NCBI GenBank assembly: GCA_934434905.1
Contig: CAKSAI010000041.1
Location: 1 to 15,753 of the forward strand
Direction: 5' to 3'
DNA length: 15,753 nt
Source of the DNA: an uncultured Lachnospiraceae bacterium
GTDB lineage: Bacteria; Bacillota; Clostridia; Lachnospirales; Lachnospiraceae
Position numbers and translations under genes: made by a program
The notes under the pieces: model-generated
The model's database searches: none
Seen by the model: only the letters and a program-made list of their open reading frames with translations
What the model was told of the DNA's origin: nothing
Shown here: in pieces, positions 1 to 7,596 of the stretch
Layout of the letters: every line of letters starts with the position of its first letter
How positions within the stretch are numbered: the first letter of the stretch is position 1

Positions 1-9
1 GTGCACTGC

Positions 10-1095
10 TCAGATATTTTTGATATATTTATTGACTAATTCAAGAAAGTCTTTTTTGGTTGAAACCTTGCAGATATGAAACATATTCTTTAATTTATAT
101 TTTACGCCGTTTGTGGAGAGAAACATTTTCTCAGCAATCTGTGCATAAGACATGTTATCCAGTAAATAGTTCAGAAGCTTAAATTCATCTTCGGCACAGG
201 AATTTAAAAGCGCCTCAATGCGAAGCATTTCGTTGATCTCAGAGTCGGAATAGAAGCTGTCCTCATCCTTATGGACAGTTTCGGTTGCGTAACTGCATCT
301 GTTGCGCATGGGCAGGTTCTCTGTGGTGCTTCCAACGGTAAAGCTGCTGGAAAGATAAACGGTGACAGAATTAATATTCTTGTTTTTCTGCAAAAGACGG
401 CACAGATCCAGTCCGACCCGCCCAAAGGACTGATAATCGATCCAGGTGTGTGTAATGCACGGAGAGAAGTAATGTGCAAGCAATGTGCCGCCACCGGAGC
501 TTGTTACAAAGAGATTGCTGTCGCTCCGCATAAAGCGTACAAGTGAAATAGCGGCAAAATCGTTTGTACAGATCACCGCATCAAACTCATCTGCCCGCCG
601 CAGGAAATCCTTATAGCATTTTGAAAGGGAACCGTGATTATAGAACAGATCCTCTTCGCGCCCGCCGCAGGACAGAAAAATTTTCTTGCGGAAGGCATCT
701 GAACTGGAATCCGGATTGATGCCATACAGTGCAATGCGGTTTTTCCCGTAGGAGGTCAGATAATCGTACAATATCAGGATGTCACGTGAGATATCAGAAG
801 TAATAACGCTGTACTTGCCGTTATATAAATCCTTTTCGTGATTTCCCAGCAGGATCACGCGGTTGTCAAAATAGGACTCGCACACCTGAATGACAGTGGT
901 CAGCCAGTTCTCATTCGTGCCGATCACGAACATGGTGTCTTCGCCGGTAATGGTGTGGTGCTGCAGGTCGTCCATGGAGGTCAGCATTATTAAGGAAAAG
1001 CGTTTTTGGCGTTTTTCTTCAATCAATCCATTTAAAATGTTATTGTACCAGTTGCTGGTTGTGTATTCTGGTTCGCTTATAACATAAAATGACAT
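10..1095 (-). CDS. Hybrid regulator: LacI-like sensor domain with C-terminal LuxR-type HTH
   Basis: Predicted cytoplasmic transcription regulator of 361 residues. Residues about 1-260 resemble the periplasmic-binding-protein-like sensor of LacI/GalR proteins: a stretch around 172-190 (DAVICTNDFAAISLVRFMR) matches the usual 'ANDxxAxGxxRAL' region, and the sensor-type ending 'VGSTT' lies near 254-258. Residues about 305-360 form a GerE/LuxR-like helix-turn-helix (LLDNMSYAQIAEKMFLSTNG, then a recognition helix). The N-terminal HTH of true LacI proteins is absent. The start at 1095 is chosen because GGGGAGG lies just upstream; the open frame runs 24 codons further, but those codons cover the promoter and RBS. 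It is divergent from the galM-dgoD-SDR operon, so it probably controls that operon in response to a sugar or sugar acid; this is inferred from position only. Alternative: a regulator of genes beyond the left edge. Confidence 0.8.
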   Translation of the reverse strand: MSFYVISEPEYTTSNWYNNILNGLIEEKRQKRFSLIMLTSMDDLQHHTITGEDTMFVIGTNENWLTTVIQVCESYFDNRVILLGNHEKDLYNGKYSVITSDISRDILILYDYLTSYGKNRIALYGINPDSSSDAFRKKIFLSCGGREEDLFYNHGSLSKCYKDFLRRADEFDAVICTNDFAAISLVRFMRSDSNLFVTSSGGGTLLAHYFSPCITHTWIDYQSFGRVGLDLCRLLQKNKNINSVTVYLSSSFTVGSTTENLPMRNRCSYATETVHKDEDSFYSDSEINEMLRIEALLNSCAEDEFKLLNYLLDNMSYAQIAEKMFLSTNGVKYKLKNMFHICKVSTKKDFLELVNKYIKNI

Positions 1096-1131
1096 ACGGC
1101 CTCCCCGAAGGTAATGCAGGTTTTTACTGTT

Positions 1132-1161
1132 ATTATAGTATAACCATTGGGCAAAATGCAA
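1132..1161 (-). promoter_or_regulatory. Probable sigma-A promoter of the LacI/LuxR hybrid regulator
   Basis: On the minus strand, TTGCAT (1161-1156) is followed after 18 bases by a perfect TATAAT (1137-1132). This predicts a start near 1125 and a short leader of about 30 bases before the RBS and ATG at 1095. The 155-base gap also has to hold the promoter of the divergent galM operon, for which I see no convincing consensus boxes. Confidence 0.6.
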
Positions 1162-1250
1162 GCACAAAAAGAGATGTATTTTTTTACCGTGTTTTATTTC
1201 TTGTACTAATGGGAAGAAAAAGGCAAAATATAGTCAGATAGCAGGAAAAA

Positions 1251-2219
1251 ATGCCCAGGGTGGATTATAGAAAAATGGAAAAGCAGAACATAGCGGAGCT
1301 GCATTGCCGGGATTACTCTGCGCAGGTGAATCTGAGCAGAGGGGCAAACTGTATCAGCCTCAGACATAGGAAATACCGGGCGCGGATTCTCCGGGAGCCG
1401 GACGGTTCAAGGGAAGTGGATAATCCTTATCTATACGGGATGCCGATCTTGTTTCCGGTAAACAGGATCGAAGGCGGGGAATTTGAGTTTGAAGGGCGAA
1501 CCTATCACTTCCCGGTTAATGAGCCGGAAACCGGCTGCCATCTGCATGGAGAACTGCATAAGATGGAGTTTGCGCTTTTGGAAAAAAGTGATAACAGACT
1601 GCTCTGTTCCTACCGGGCAGATGTAAAAGCTCCCTACCTGAACTTTCCGCATGAATTTGAAATAAGGATGGAGTATGAGCTTCGGGAAGACGGTTTCCAT
1701 CACAGGACAGAGATAAAAAACAATTCGGCCGACAATATGCCTGTATTTTTGGGATTTCATACAACCTTTCAGGCATTGTTCACCCGGGGAAGCCGAAAAC
1801 AGGATATCCGGGTTCTGACGGAAATTTCCGAGGAATATGAGCGGAATATGGAGAATTACCTGCCTACAGGAAATAAGCCGGAGTTTGACGAAGTGAGCAA
1901 CGCTCTGAAAAAGGGAGATTTTTCACCTTTTGCATGCGCCATCAGCCGTCATTACCGAAGCACAAAAGGCGGACGCATGGTAATTTATGACAAGAAACAG
2001 AATCTGAGTGTTGTGTATGAGAATGATGTAAAGTACAATTTCCGGCTCATCTATAACGGAAATGCAGATGAATATATCTGTCTGGAACCGCAGAATTGCC
2101 TGGCAAATTGTCCGAATGCTCCGTTTTCAAGAGAAGAAGCGGGCTTTGACTATCTGGCGCCGGGCAAATCAAAAACGTATACCTCCGCGATTTACATATC
2201 AGAGGGGGACAGACGGTGA
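1251..2219 (+). CDS. galM: Aldose 1-epimerase (mutarotase, GalM family)
   Basis: Interconverts alpha and beta anomers of a hexose such as galactose in the cytoplasm. The 322-residue length suits the family. The GalM active-site set is present: N71-R72 ('VNRIEGG'), 'GCHLHG' with H97 and H99, a second catalytic-type histidine in 'LGFHTTF' (H170), and the general-base glutamate in 'CLEPQN' (E279). The start at 1251 has AGCAGG six bases upstream; a second ATG at 1275 (MEKQN) is also possible, with a more distant GGGTGG. It is the first gene of a probable operon, 27 bases ahead of the dehydratase. The true substrate may be any aldose processed by this operon; members next to sugar-acid genes are not always galactose-specific. 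Confidence 0.83.
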   Translation: MPRVDYRKMEKQNIAELHCRDYSAQVNLSRGANCISLRHRKYRARILREPDGSREVDNPYLYGMPILFPVNRIEGGEFEFEGRTYHFPVNEPETGCHLHGELHKMEFALLEKSDNRLLCSYRADVKAPYLNFPHEFEIRMEYELREDGFHHRTEIKNNSADNMPVFLGFHTTFQALFTRGSRKQDIRVLTEISEEYERNMENYLPTGNKPEFDEVSNALKKGDFSPFACAISRHYRSTKGGRMVIYDKKQNLSVVYENDVKYNFRLIYNGNADEYICLEPQNCLANCPNAPFSREEAGFDYLAPGKSKTYTSAIYISEGDRR

Positions 2220-2246
2220 GAATATTATAAAAAGGGGAGTAAACCT

Positions 2247-3398
2247 ATGAAGATTACAAGACTGGAAGTTATGAAGGTAAAACCGAGATGGATGTTTCTG
2301 AAGGTGCATACAGACACAGATATCTATGGGCTGGGGGAACCGGTACTGGAAGGGCATTGTACAGCGGTAGAAGCTGTGCTCAGAGAATATGAAGAATACC
2401 TGATCGGAAAAGACCCTCTGATGATCGAACATCATCTACAGGCCATGTACAGAGGCGGGTTCTACAGAGGGGGCCCGTTAATGCTTTCTGCGATCAGCGG
2501 AATTGAACAGGCACTTTGGGATATTAAGGGAAAATATTATAATGCGCCTGTCTATGAGATGCTGGGCGGAAAATGCCGCAATAAGATCCGCATGTATACG
2601 CATGTAAAACGCACGGCGGTTTCGGGAGAGTTTTCCATCGAAGAGATGCTTGACATCACGCAGCAAAGGCTTGATGACGGATATACTGCGATCAAATATT
2701 CGATCATCCCGCCGATACGGGCGATTGACAATCCTGCAAGTGTGAGGAAGCATGTGGAACGGTTTGCAGCGGTAAGGGAAAAAATCGGGGACAATGTAGA
2801 TCTTGCCATTGATTTTCACGGAAGAGTAAGTCCTGCCATGGCGCCTGTACTATGCGAAGCGTTGAAGCCATATCATCCGTTCTTTATTGAGGAACCGGTT
2901 CTGCCGGAAAACGTTGACTGTATGGTGAATGTTGCCCGTTCGACCACGATTCCCATTGCAGCCGGGGAGCGGTTATTTGGAAAATGGCAATACAGAGAGC
3001 TGCTGGAAAAGCAGGCGGTGGCTATTGTACAGCCTGATATCTGTCACTGTGGCGGTATCTTTGAGGGAAGAAAGATTGCGGTCATGTCAGAGTTGTATTT
3101 TGGTTCTGTCGCCCCGCATAATCCATTGGGCCCGATATCATTGGCGGCTTGTATCCAACTGGATGCATGTATTCCGAATTTCCTTGTGCAGGAGCATCCG
3201 GGAAATCAGGACAAGTCTGATCTTGGCGTGGGTTATATCAAACAGCCGTTTCTTATCAAAGACGGTTATATTGATGTCCCAACGAAGCCGGGGCTTGGTG
3301 TAGAGTTGGATGAAGAAGCTTTGAAGGATAAGATTTATGACGGCAGATGGTCAACACCGCGTATTTACCATGAAGATGGAAGTGTTGCTGACTGGTAG
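2247..3398 (+). CDS. dgoD: D-galactonate dehydratase (enolase superfamily)
   Basis: Converts D-galactonate to 2-keto-3-deoxy-galactonate in an oxidative (DeLey-Doudoroff type) galactose/galactonate route. The 383-residue protein tracks E. coli DgoD as I remember it from end to end: 'PRWMFLK' near residue 13, 'YRGGFYRGGP', 'SAISGIEQALWDIKGK', 'IDFHGRV', 'FFIEEPVL', 'AAGER', 'APHNPLGPI' and a C-terminal 'HEDGSVADW'. Catalytic and Mg ligands align with DgoD D183/H185/E209/E235/H285/E310 as D189, H191, E215, E241, H291 and E316. GGGGAG lies seven bases before the ATG. The gene sits between the mutarotase and an SDR with tiny gaps, so all three are probably cotranscribed. Another hexonate dehydratase activity of the same subgroup cannot be excluded. 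Confidence 0.88.
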   Translation: MKITRLEVMKVKPRWMFLKVHTDTDIYGLGEPVLEGHCTAVEAVLREYEEYLIGKDPLMIEHHLQAMYRGGFYRGGPLMLSAISGIEQALWDIKGKYYNAPVYEMLGGKCRNKIRMYTHVKRTAVSGEFSIEEMLDITQQRLDDGYTAIKYSIIPPIRAIDNPASVRKHVERFAAVREKIGDNVDLAIDFHGRVSPAMAPVLCEALKPYHPFFIEEPVLPENVDCMVNVARSTTIPIAAGERLFGKWQYRELLEKQAVAIVQPDICHCGGIFEGRKIAVMSELYFGSVAPHNPLGPISLAACIQLDACIPNFLVQEHPGNQDKSDLGVGYIKQPFLIKDGYIDVPTKPGLGVELDEEALKDKIYDGRWSTPRIYHEDGSVADW

Positions 3399-3409
3399 GG
3401 AGGACTTAA

Positions 3410-4183
3410 ATGAATAAATCAGTATTTGTTACCGGGGCTACAAACGGTACGGGATTTGCCATAGCAGAGAGATTTGCAAGAGAAGGGTATGATGTCTTCG
3501 TGGGCAGCAGACGGGAGGAAGAGGCGAAGAAAGCGTCTGAAAGGCTCGCCGCCGAATATGGAATCCGTGCAAAGGGATACGGCACCAGGATATTTGATGA
3601 ACAGAATGTAAAACTGATTTTTGAAGATATTCGTTCCATGGGGTATCTGTTGGATACGCTCGTGCTTAACGCGGCCAATCTGGGTATGGACCAGATCAGC
3701 CTGGACGTCGATATCAACGAGTTTATGGAAGTATACCATACAAATATCGGCTGGAACTTTATGATGGCGCGTGAAGCCGCGAGGCAGATGAGAGAAAAGG
3801 GCGGCGGAGCGATTGTGTTCATCACGTCCAACTCTGCGATCAGGGTGACGGAAAACCGATGTGCATATTGCTCTTCCAAGAGCGCGATCCTTGCCATGTC
3901 AAAATCCTTTGCAGTGGATTGGGGAAAGTATGGAATACGTTCGAACTGCGTCCTTCCGGGCATGATCAAGACAGAGCGTTGGGAAAACAATGTCAATAAT
4001 ACCAAATATTGTCTGCCGAATTATACACCGATTCAGGATATTGCAGCATTTGAAGATATTGCAAATGCTGCGTGGTATCTGGGAAGCAGCGAGTCGAGAA
4101 ACACAACGGGCGCAGAGCTTGTGGTTGACGGTGGGATGCTGGCACAGTTGACACCCAATATTGACAGGGAGCTCTGGAAGTAG
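3410..4183 (+). CDS. SDR-family NAD(P)-dependent oxidoreductase
   Basis: Classical short-chain dehydrogenase of 257 residues. The Rossmann cofactor motif TGATNGTG is at 8-15, an NNAG-like 'NAAN' at 87-90, Asn112, the catalytic Ser in 'FITSNSA' (138-143), and YxxxK as Y153-CSS-K157. 'VLPGMIKT' and 'ELVVDGG' are the usual C-terminal landmarks. It starts 11 bases after dgoD, with GGGAGG as RBS. From the context it could oxidise the sugar (galactose to galactonolactone) upstream of the dehydratase, or reduce an intermediate; substrate specificity cannot be read from sequence. No strong terminator follows, only weak short stems in 4184-4260. Confidence 0.85.
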   Translation: MNKSVFVTGATNGTGFAIAERFAREGYDVFVGSRREEEAKKASERLAAEYGIRAKGYGTRIFDEQNVKLIFEDIRSMGYLLDTLVLNAANLGMDQISLDVDINEFMEVYHTNIGWNFMMAREAARQMREKGGGAIVFITSNSAIRVTENRCAYCSSKSAILAMSKSFAVDWGKYGIRSNCVLPGMIKTERWENNVNNTKYCLPNYTPIQDIAAFEDIANAAWYLGSSESRNTTGAELVVDGGMLAQLTPNIDRELWK

Positions 4184-4266
4184 GAAAGTAAAGCCTGAAA
4201 GTAAAAGTCTGATTCATTTCTATCACTTTTCTGTTGTAATCCGCTTTGAAATATAGTAAGATGTTA

Positions 4267-4303
4267 GACAATAGAAAGCACGCTTCGCGAACTTTCTATT
4301 GTC
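4267..4303 (+). other. Perfect 12-bp stem-loop in the nfeD leader
   Basis: GACAATAGAAAG (4267-4278) pairs perfectly with CTTTCTATTGTC (4292-4303). Inside the 13-base loop, CGC and GCG can add a second small stem. No T-tract follows, so it is not a normal intrinsic terminator. It could be an RNA leader structure, an operator, or a copy of a dispersed palindromic repeat. It lies between the SDR stop and nfeD. Confidence 0.6.
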
Positions 4304-4315
4304 ATGAATAATGCA

Positions 4316-4334
4316 AGAGCGCCGATGGCGTTCT
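4316..4334 (+). other. Second short hairpin directly before the nfeD RBS
   Basis: AGAGCGCC (4316-4323) pairs with GGCGTTCT (4327-4334) around a GAT loop: eight pairs with one G-U. It ends a few bases upstream of the GAAAGGAG ribosome binding site of nfeD. Together with the larger hairpin 13 bases upstream it makes a structured leader; function unknown. Confidence 0.45.
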
Positions 4335-4357
4335 GAATAAGAAAGGAGACAGATTAG

Positions 4358-4807
4358 ATGGAACAGTTGGCGGGAATCGTCTGGATAGCGATCCTGATCG
4401 TCATGTTGATCATCGAGATCATAACCCTGGGTCTTACCACGATATGGTTTGCCGGAGGAGCGCTGGTGGCATTTATTGCAGGTATGCTGGGTGCCGGAGT
4501 ACCGCTGCAGGTGACACTATTTGTCGTGGTATCGCTGGTCTTGCTTGCGGGAACGAGACCCTTTGCGGCTAAGTTCCTGAACAAGAACCGGACGAAGACG
4601 AATTCCGAGAGCTTGATCGGGGAGACGGGAATCGTTCTTGAGGATATCGATAATCTGCATGCCACAGGGCAGGTGCAGGTGAATGGCCTGGAGTGGACGG
4701 CACGGTCTGCGGATGATACCAGGATCGAGAAGGGTAAGGAAGTGCTGATCGAGGAGATCAGCGGCGTGAAGCTAATCGTGAAAGAAAAGAAAGAGATGGA
4801 GGACTAA
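4358..4807 (+). CDS. NfeD family membrane protein (short form)
   Basis: A 149-residue membrane protein. About three hydrophobic segments lie within residues 5-66, followed by a soluble C-terminal OB-fold-like domain (about 80-143; 'TGQVQVNGLEWTARS' is typical). There is no N-terminal ClpP-like protease domain, so this is the short NfeD type. NfeD proteins are encoded next to SPFH proteins and are thought to help assemble them at the membrane. Here the SPFH gene follows after four bases, its RBS lying in the nfeD 3' end. The RBS AAAGGAG is about 10 bases from the ATG. Confidence 0.87.
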   Translation: MEQLAGIVWIAILIVMLIIEIITLGLTTIWFAGGALVAFIAGMLGAGVPLQVTLFVVVSLVLLAGTRPFAAKFLNKNRTKTNSESLIGETGIVLEDIDNLHATGQVQVNGLEWTARSADDTRIEKGKEVLIEEISGVKLIVKEKKEMED

Positions 4808-4811
4808 GAAA

Positions 4812-5741
4812 ATGGGATGGATTATAGGAGTACTGATACTTGTAATTCTTGTTTTAATGATACTGGCATCCTGTGTGAAGATCGTACCGCAGGCACATGC
4901 GCTGGTCATTGAGCGACTGGGTGGCTACCAGGGGACATGGGGCGTCGGACTTCACCTCAAGATGCCGTTTATCGACCGTGTGGCGAAGCGGGTGCTCTTA
5001 AAGGAACAAGTGGTTGACTTCGCACCACAGCCGGTGATCACGAAGGATAACGTAACTATGCGGATCGACACTGTGGTGTTTTTCCAGATCACGGATCCGA
5101 AGCTGTTTGCATACGGTGTGGAGAATCCGATCATGGCTATTGAGAATCTGACAGCCACTACGCTGCGTAATATCATCGGTGATCTGGAGCTGGATGAGAC
5201 ACTGACTTCCAGAGAGACCATCAATACCAAGATGCGTGCGTCCCTGGACGTTGCAACAGATCCCTGGGGTATCAAGGTAAACCGTGTAGAGCTTAAGAAT
5301 ATTATTCCGCCTACTGCGATCCAGGATGCGATGGAGAAGCAGATGAAGGCAGAGCGTGAACGCCGTGAGGCGATCCTTCGTGCAGAGGGTGAGAAGAAGT
5401 CCACCATCCTTGTTGCGGAAGGTAAGAAGGAATCCGCGATCCTGGATGCGGAAGCTGAGAAGCAGGCGGCGATCCTTCGGGCGGAGGCCAGGAAGGAAGC
5501 TACCATTCGTGAGGCGGAAGGTCAGGCAGAGGCAATCCTTAAGATCCAGCAGGCGAATGCGGACGGTCTTCGTTTCCTGAAGGAAGCAAGCCCGGATGAC
5601 GCGGTGCTGAAGTTAAAGAGCCTGGAGGCATTTGCCAAGGCTGCGGACGGCAAGGCCACCAAGATCATCATCCCCTCGGAGATCCAGGGCGTGGCAGGTC
5701 TGGTGAAGTCTGTGGCAGAAGTGGCGAAGGACGCCGAGTAG
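4812..5741 (+). CDS. SPFH/stomatin-like membrane protein (QmcA/YbbK type)
   Basis: Membrane-anchored scaffold protein of the stomatin/prohibitin/flotillin superfamily, 309 residues. An N-terminal transmembrane helix (about 2-21) is followed by the SPFH domain (about 22-175; 'IVPQAHALVIERLGGY', 'ITKDNVTMRIDTVVFFQI'). A highly charged helix then contains five consecutive 11-residue repeats (187-197, 198-208, 209-219, 220-230, 231-241) of the type AILRAEGEKKS, a hendecad coiled coil. The C-terminal 'LKSLEAFAKAADGKATKIIIPSE' region is typical. Partner of the preceding NfeD protein; the pair corresponds to E. coli QmcA-YbbJ. Family roles include membrane microdomains and quality control of membrane proteins; the role here is inferred. 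Confidence 0.9.
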   Translation: MGWIIGVLILVILVLMILASCVKIVPQAHALVIERLGGYQGTWGVGLHLKMPFIDRVAKRVLLKEQVVDFAPQPVITKDNVTMRIDTVVFFQITDPKLFAYGVENPIMAIENLTATTLRNIIGDLELDETLTSRETINTKMRASLDVATDPWGIKVNRVELKNIIPPTAIQDAMEKQMKAERERREAILRAEGEKKSTILVAEGKKESAILDAEAEKQAAILRAEARKEATIREAEGQAEAILKIQQANADGLRFLKEASPDDAVLKLKSLEAFAKAADGKATKIIIPSEIQGVAGLVKSVAEVAKDAE

Positions 5742-5757
5742 CAGGAGGCGGAGCATT

Positions 5758-6744
5758 ATGAATTTATCCGGCCGTAATTTTTTGAAGCTGATGGATTTCT
5801 CACCGGAGGAGATCACCTATCTCATTGAGCTGTCGGCAGAATTGAAGGAGAAGAAGAAAAAGGGGATCCCTCACGAGGAACTGAAGGGGAAGAACGTGGC
5901 ACTGATCTTTGAGAAGACCAGCACCAGAACCCGCTGCGCATTCGAGGTGGCGGCCTACGATCTTGGCATGCATGTCACGTATCTCGATCCCAGCGGTTCC
6001 CAGATCGGGAAGAAGGAGAGCATAGCGGATACTGCCAGAGTGCTGGGACGGATGTATGACGGGATCGAGTACCGGGGCTTCGGACAGGAGATCGTGGAGG
6101 AGCTTGCACGGTATGCAGGTGTTCCGGTGTGGAACGGCCTGACCAATGAATTCCATCCCACCCAGATGATCGCAGACATGCTTACCATCAAGGAGAAGCT
6201 GGGACGTCTGGCCGGTGTGAAGCTGGTTTACATGGGAGATGCCCGCTACAATATGGGTAATTCTCTGATGGTGACCTGCGCCAAGCTGGGGATGAACTTT
6301 GTCGCCTGCACCAGCAGGAATTATTTCCCGGATGAAGCGCTTGTCGCTTATTGCAGGGATGTCGCCAAAGAGACCGGGGCGACCATTACTCTTACAGAGG
6401 ATGTGTCGGAAGGAACCAGGGGCGCAGACGTTATCTACACGGATGTCTGGGTGTCCATGGGTGAGCCGGACGATGTCTGGGCGGACCGGATCCGGGAGCT
6501 TATGCCCTATCAGGTCAACAGCAGCGTGATGGAAAATGCCGGGGAGCAGGCTATTTTCATGCATTGTCTTCCTGCGTTTCATGATCTTAAGACAACCATC
6601 GGCGCCAAGATCCATGAGAAGTTTGGCATTGATGAGATGGAAGTGACGGATGAAGTGTTTGAGAGCAGCCGATCCGTGGTATTCGATGAGGCGGAGAACC
6701 GCATGCATACGATCAAGGCTGTGATGTATGCGACGTTGAAATGA
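5758..6744 (+). CDS. argF: Ornithine carbamoyltransferase
   Basis: Transfers the carbamoyl group from carbamoyl phosphate to ornithine, giving citrulline (arginine biosynthesis) or running in reverse in the arginine deiminase pathway. The 328 residues carry the carbamoyl-phosphate loop STRTR (55-59), 'EFHPTQ' (131-136), 'DVWVSMGEP' (229-237) and the HCLP motif (269-272). An AGGAGG RBS lies nine bases before the ATG, in the 16-base gap after the SPFH gene. The stop overlaps the next start as ATGA. No other arginine genes are adjacent, so anabolic (argF) versus catabolic (arcB) use cannot be decided here. Confidence 0.94.
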   Translation: MNLSGRNFLKLMDFSPEEITYLIELSAELKEKKKKGIPHEELKGKNVALIFEKTSTRTRCAFEVAAYDLGMHVTYLDPSGSQIGKKESIADTARVLGRMYDGIEYRGFGQEIVEELARYAGVPVWNGLTNEFHPTQMIADMLTIKEKLGRLAGVKLVYMGDARYNMGNSLMVTCAKLGMNFVACTSRNYFPDEALVAYCRDVAKETGATITLTEDVSEGTRGADVIYTDVWVSMGEPDDVWADRIRELMPYQVNSSVMENAGEQAIFMHCLPAFHDLKTTIGAKIHEKFGIDEMEVTDEVFESSRSVVFDEAENRMHTIKAVMYATLK

Positions 6745-7511
6745 TGAGAAAGACAGCCTGGCTTGGCAAAAATATTTATTTTTACCGGGAGACAGATTCT
6801 ACGAATACAAGAGCCAGGAGTCTGGCGGAGGAGGGAGCCCCCCACGGGAGCGTGGTGGTGGCTGAGATCCAGAATGCGGGCCGTGGTCGGCGCGGGCGTC
6901 AGTGGTCTTCGCCGGAGGGCGCAGGTATCTGGTTTACGATCCTCCTAAAGCCCGATATCCGGCCGGACGATGCTTCCATGCTGACACTGGTGGCAGCCAT
7001 GGCGGTGGCAGGAGGTATTGCGCGGATCACGGGGCTTACTCCCCGGATCAAGTGGCCCAACGATGTGGTGCTGTCCGGGAAGAAGGTCTGCGGTATTCTG
7101 ACAGAGATGAGCGCGCAGGTGAATCATGTGGACCATGTCGTGGTGGGAATCGGGATCAATGTGAAGCCGCAGGCTTTCTCGCCGGAGATTGCCGGGAAGG
7201 CTACCGCCCTGGAGTCAGAATACGGGCAGCCTGTGGTGCGGCCCTTGCTTCTGGAGGCGGTGCTGGAGGAATTCGAACACTACTATGAGCTTTACATGCA
7301 GACCATGGACGTGAGTCTCTTCCTGGAAGAATATAATTCGATTCTGGCAAATAAGGATCGGCAGGTGAAGGTGCTGGATCCGGCCGGGGATTATGAGGGA
7401 ACAGCGCGAGGGATCAATGCCAGAGGAGAGCTTCTGGTGGAACGAGAAGGAGAACTTGTCTTGGTGAACTCCGGGGAGGTATCCGTGCGCGGAATCTATG
7501 GGTATGTGTAG
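6741..7511 (+). CDS. birA: Biotin--[acetyl-CoA-carboxylase] ligase, monofunctional
   Basis: Activates biotin as biotinyl-AMP and attaches it to biotin-dependent carboxylases. The 256 residues contain 'ETDSTN' (17-22), the adenylate loop GRGRRGR (47-53), KWPND (104-108), the biotin-site 'GKKVCGIL' (113-120) and GIGIN (136-140), then a C-terminal SH3-like domain. There is no N-terminal DNA-binding domain, so unlike E. coli BirA it should not act as the biotin repressor. Its ATG overlaps the argF stop (ATGA), implying translational coupling. No separate RBS is obvious beyond the argF 3' end. Confidence 0.93.
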   Translation: MMRKTAWLGKNIYFYRETDSTNTRARSLAEEGAPHGSVVVAEIQNAGRGRRGRQWSSPEGAGIWFTILLKPDIRPDDASMLTLVAAMAVAGGIARITGLTPRIKWPNDVVLSGKKVCGILTEMSAQVNHVDHVVVGIGINVKPQAFSPEIAGKATALESEYGQPVVRPLLLEAVLEEFEHYYELYMQTMDVSLFLEEYNSILANKDRQVKVLDPAGDYEGTARGINARGELLVEREGELVLVNSGEVSVRGIYGYV

Positions 7512-7596
7512 GAAGTCGTTTCTTTTGGGACTGGTACGTAGAATGCCGGGAAATACGGAACGCGGGGACAGCCGGGGAGGCGTAAGGAGAAGAAAT

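Noticed and set aside
1096..1167. Longer N-terminus of the LacI/LuxR hybrid regulator
   Set aside because: The added 24 codons overlap the predicted -10 box and the RBS, and give no homology.
5370..5534. Regular DNA repeats that could suggest a CRISPR or VNTR array
   Set aside because: The periodicity is the coding footprint of 11-residue protein repeats in an intact gene; there are no conserved direct repeats with unique spacers.
5356..5580. Arginine-rich open frame inside the SPFH gene
   Set aside because: It is the shadow of the repetitive coiled-coil region in another frame, with no RBS and no conserved motif.
5800..6708. 302-codon minus-strand open frame opposite argF
   Set aside because: It is antisense to a clear ornithine carbamoyltransferase, has no RBS and no recognisable domain; long antisense frames are common in such genes.
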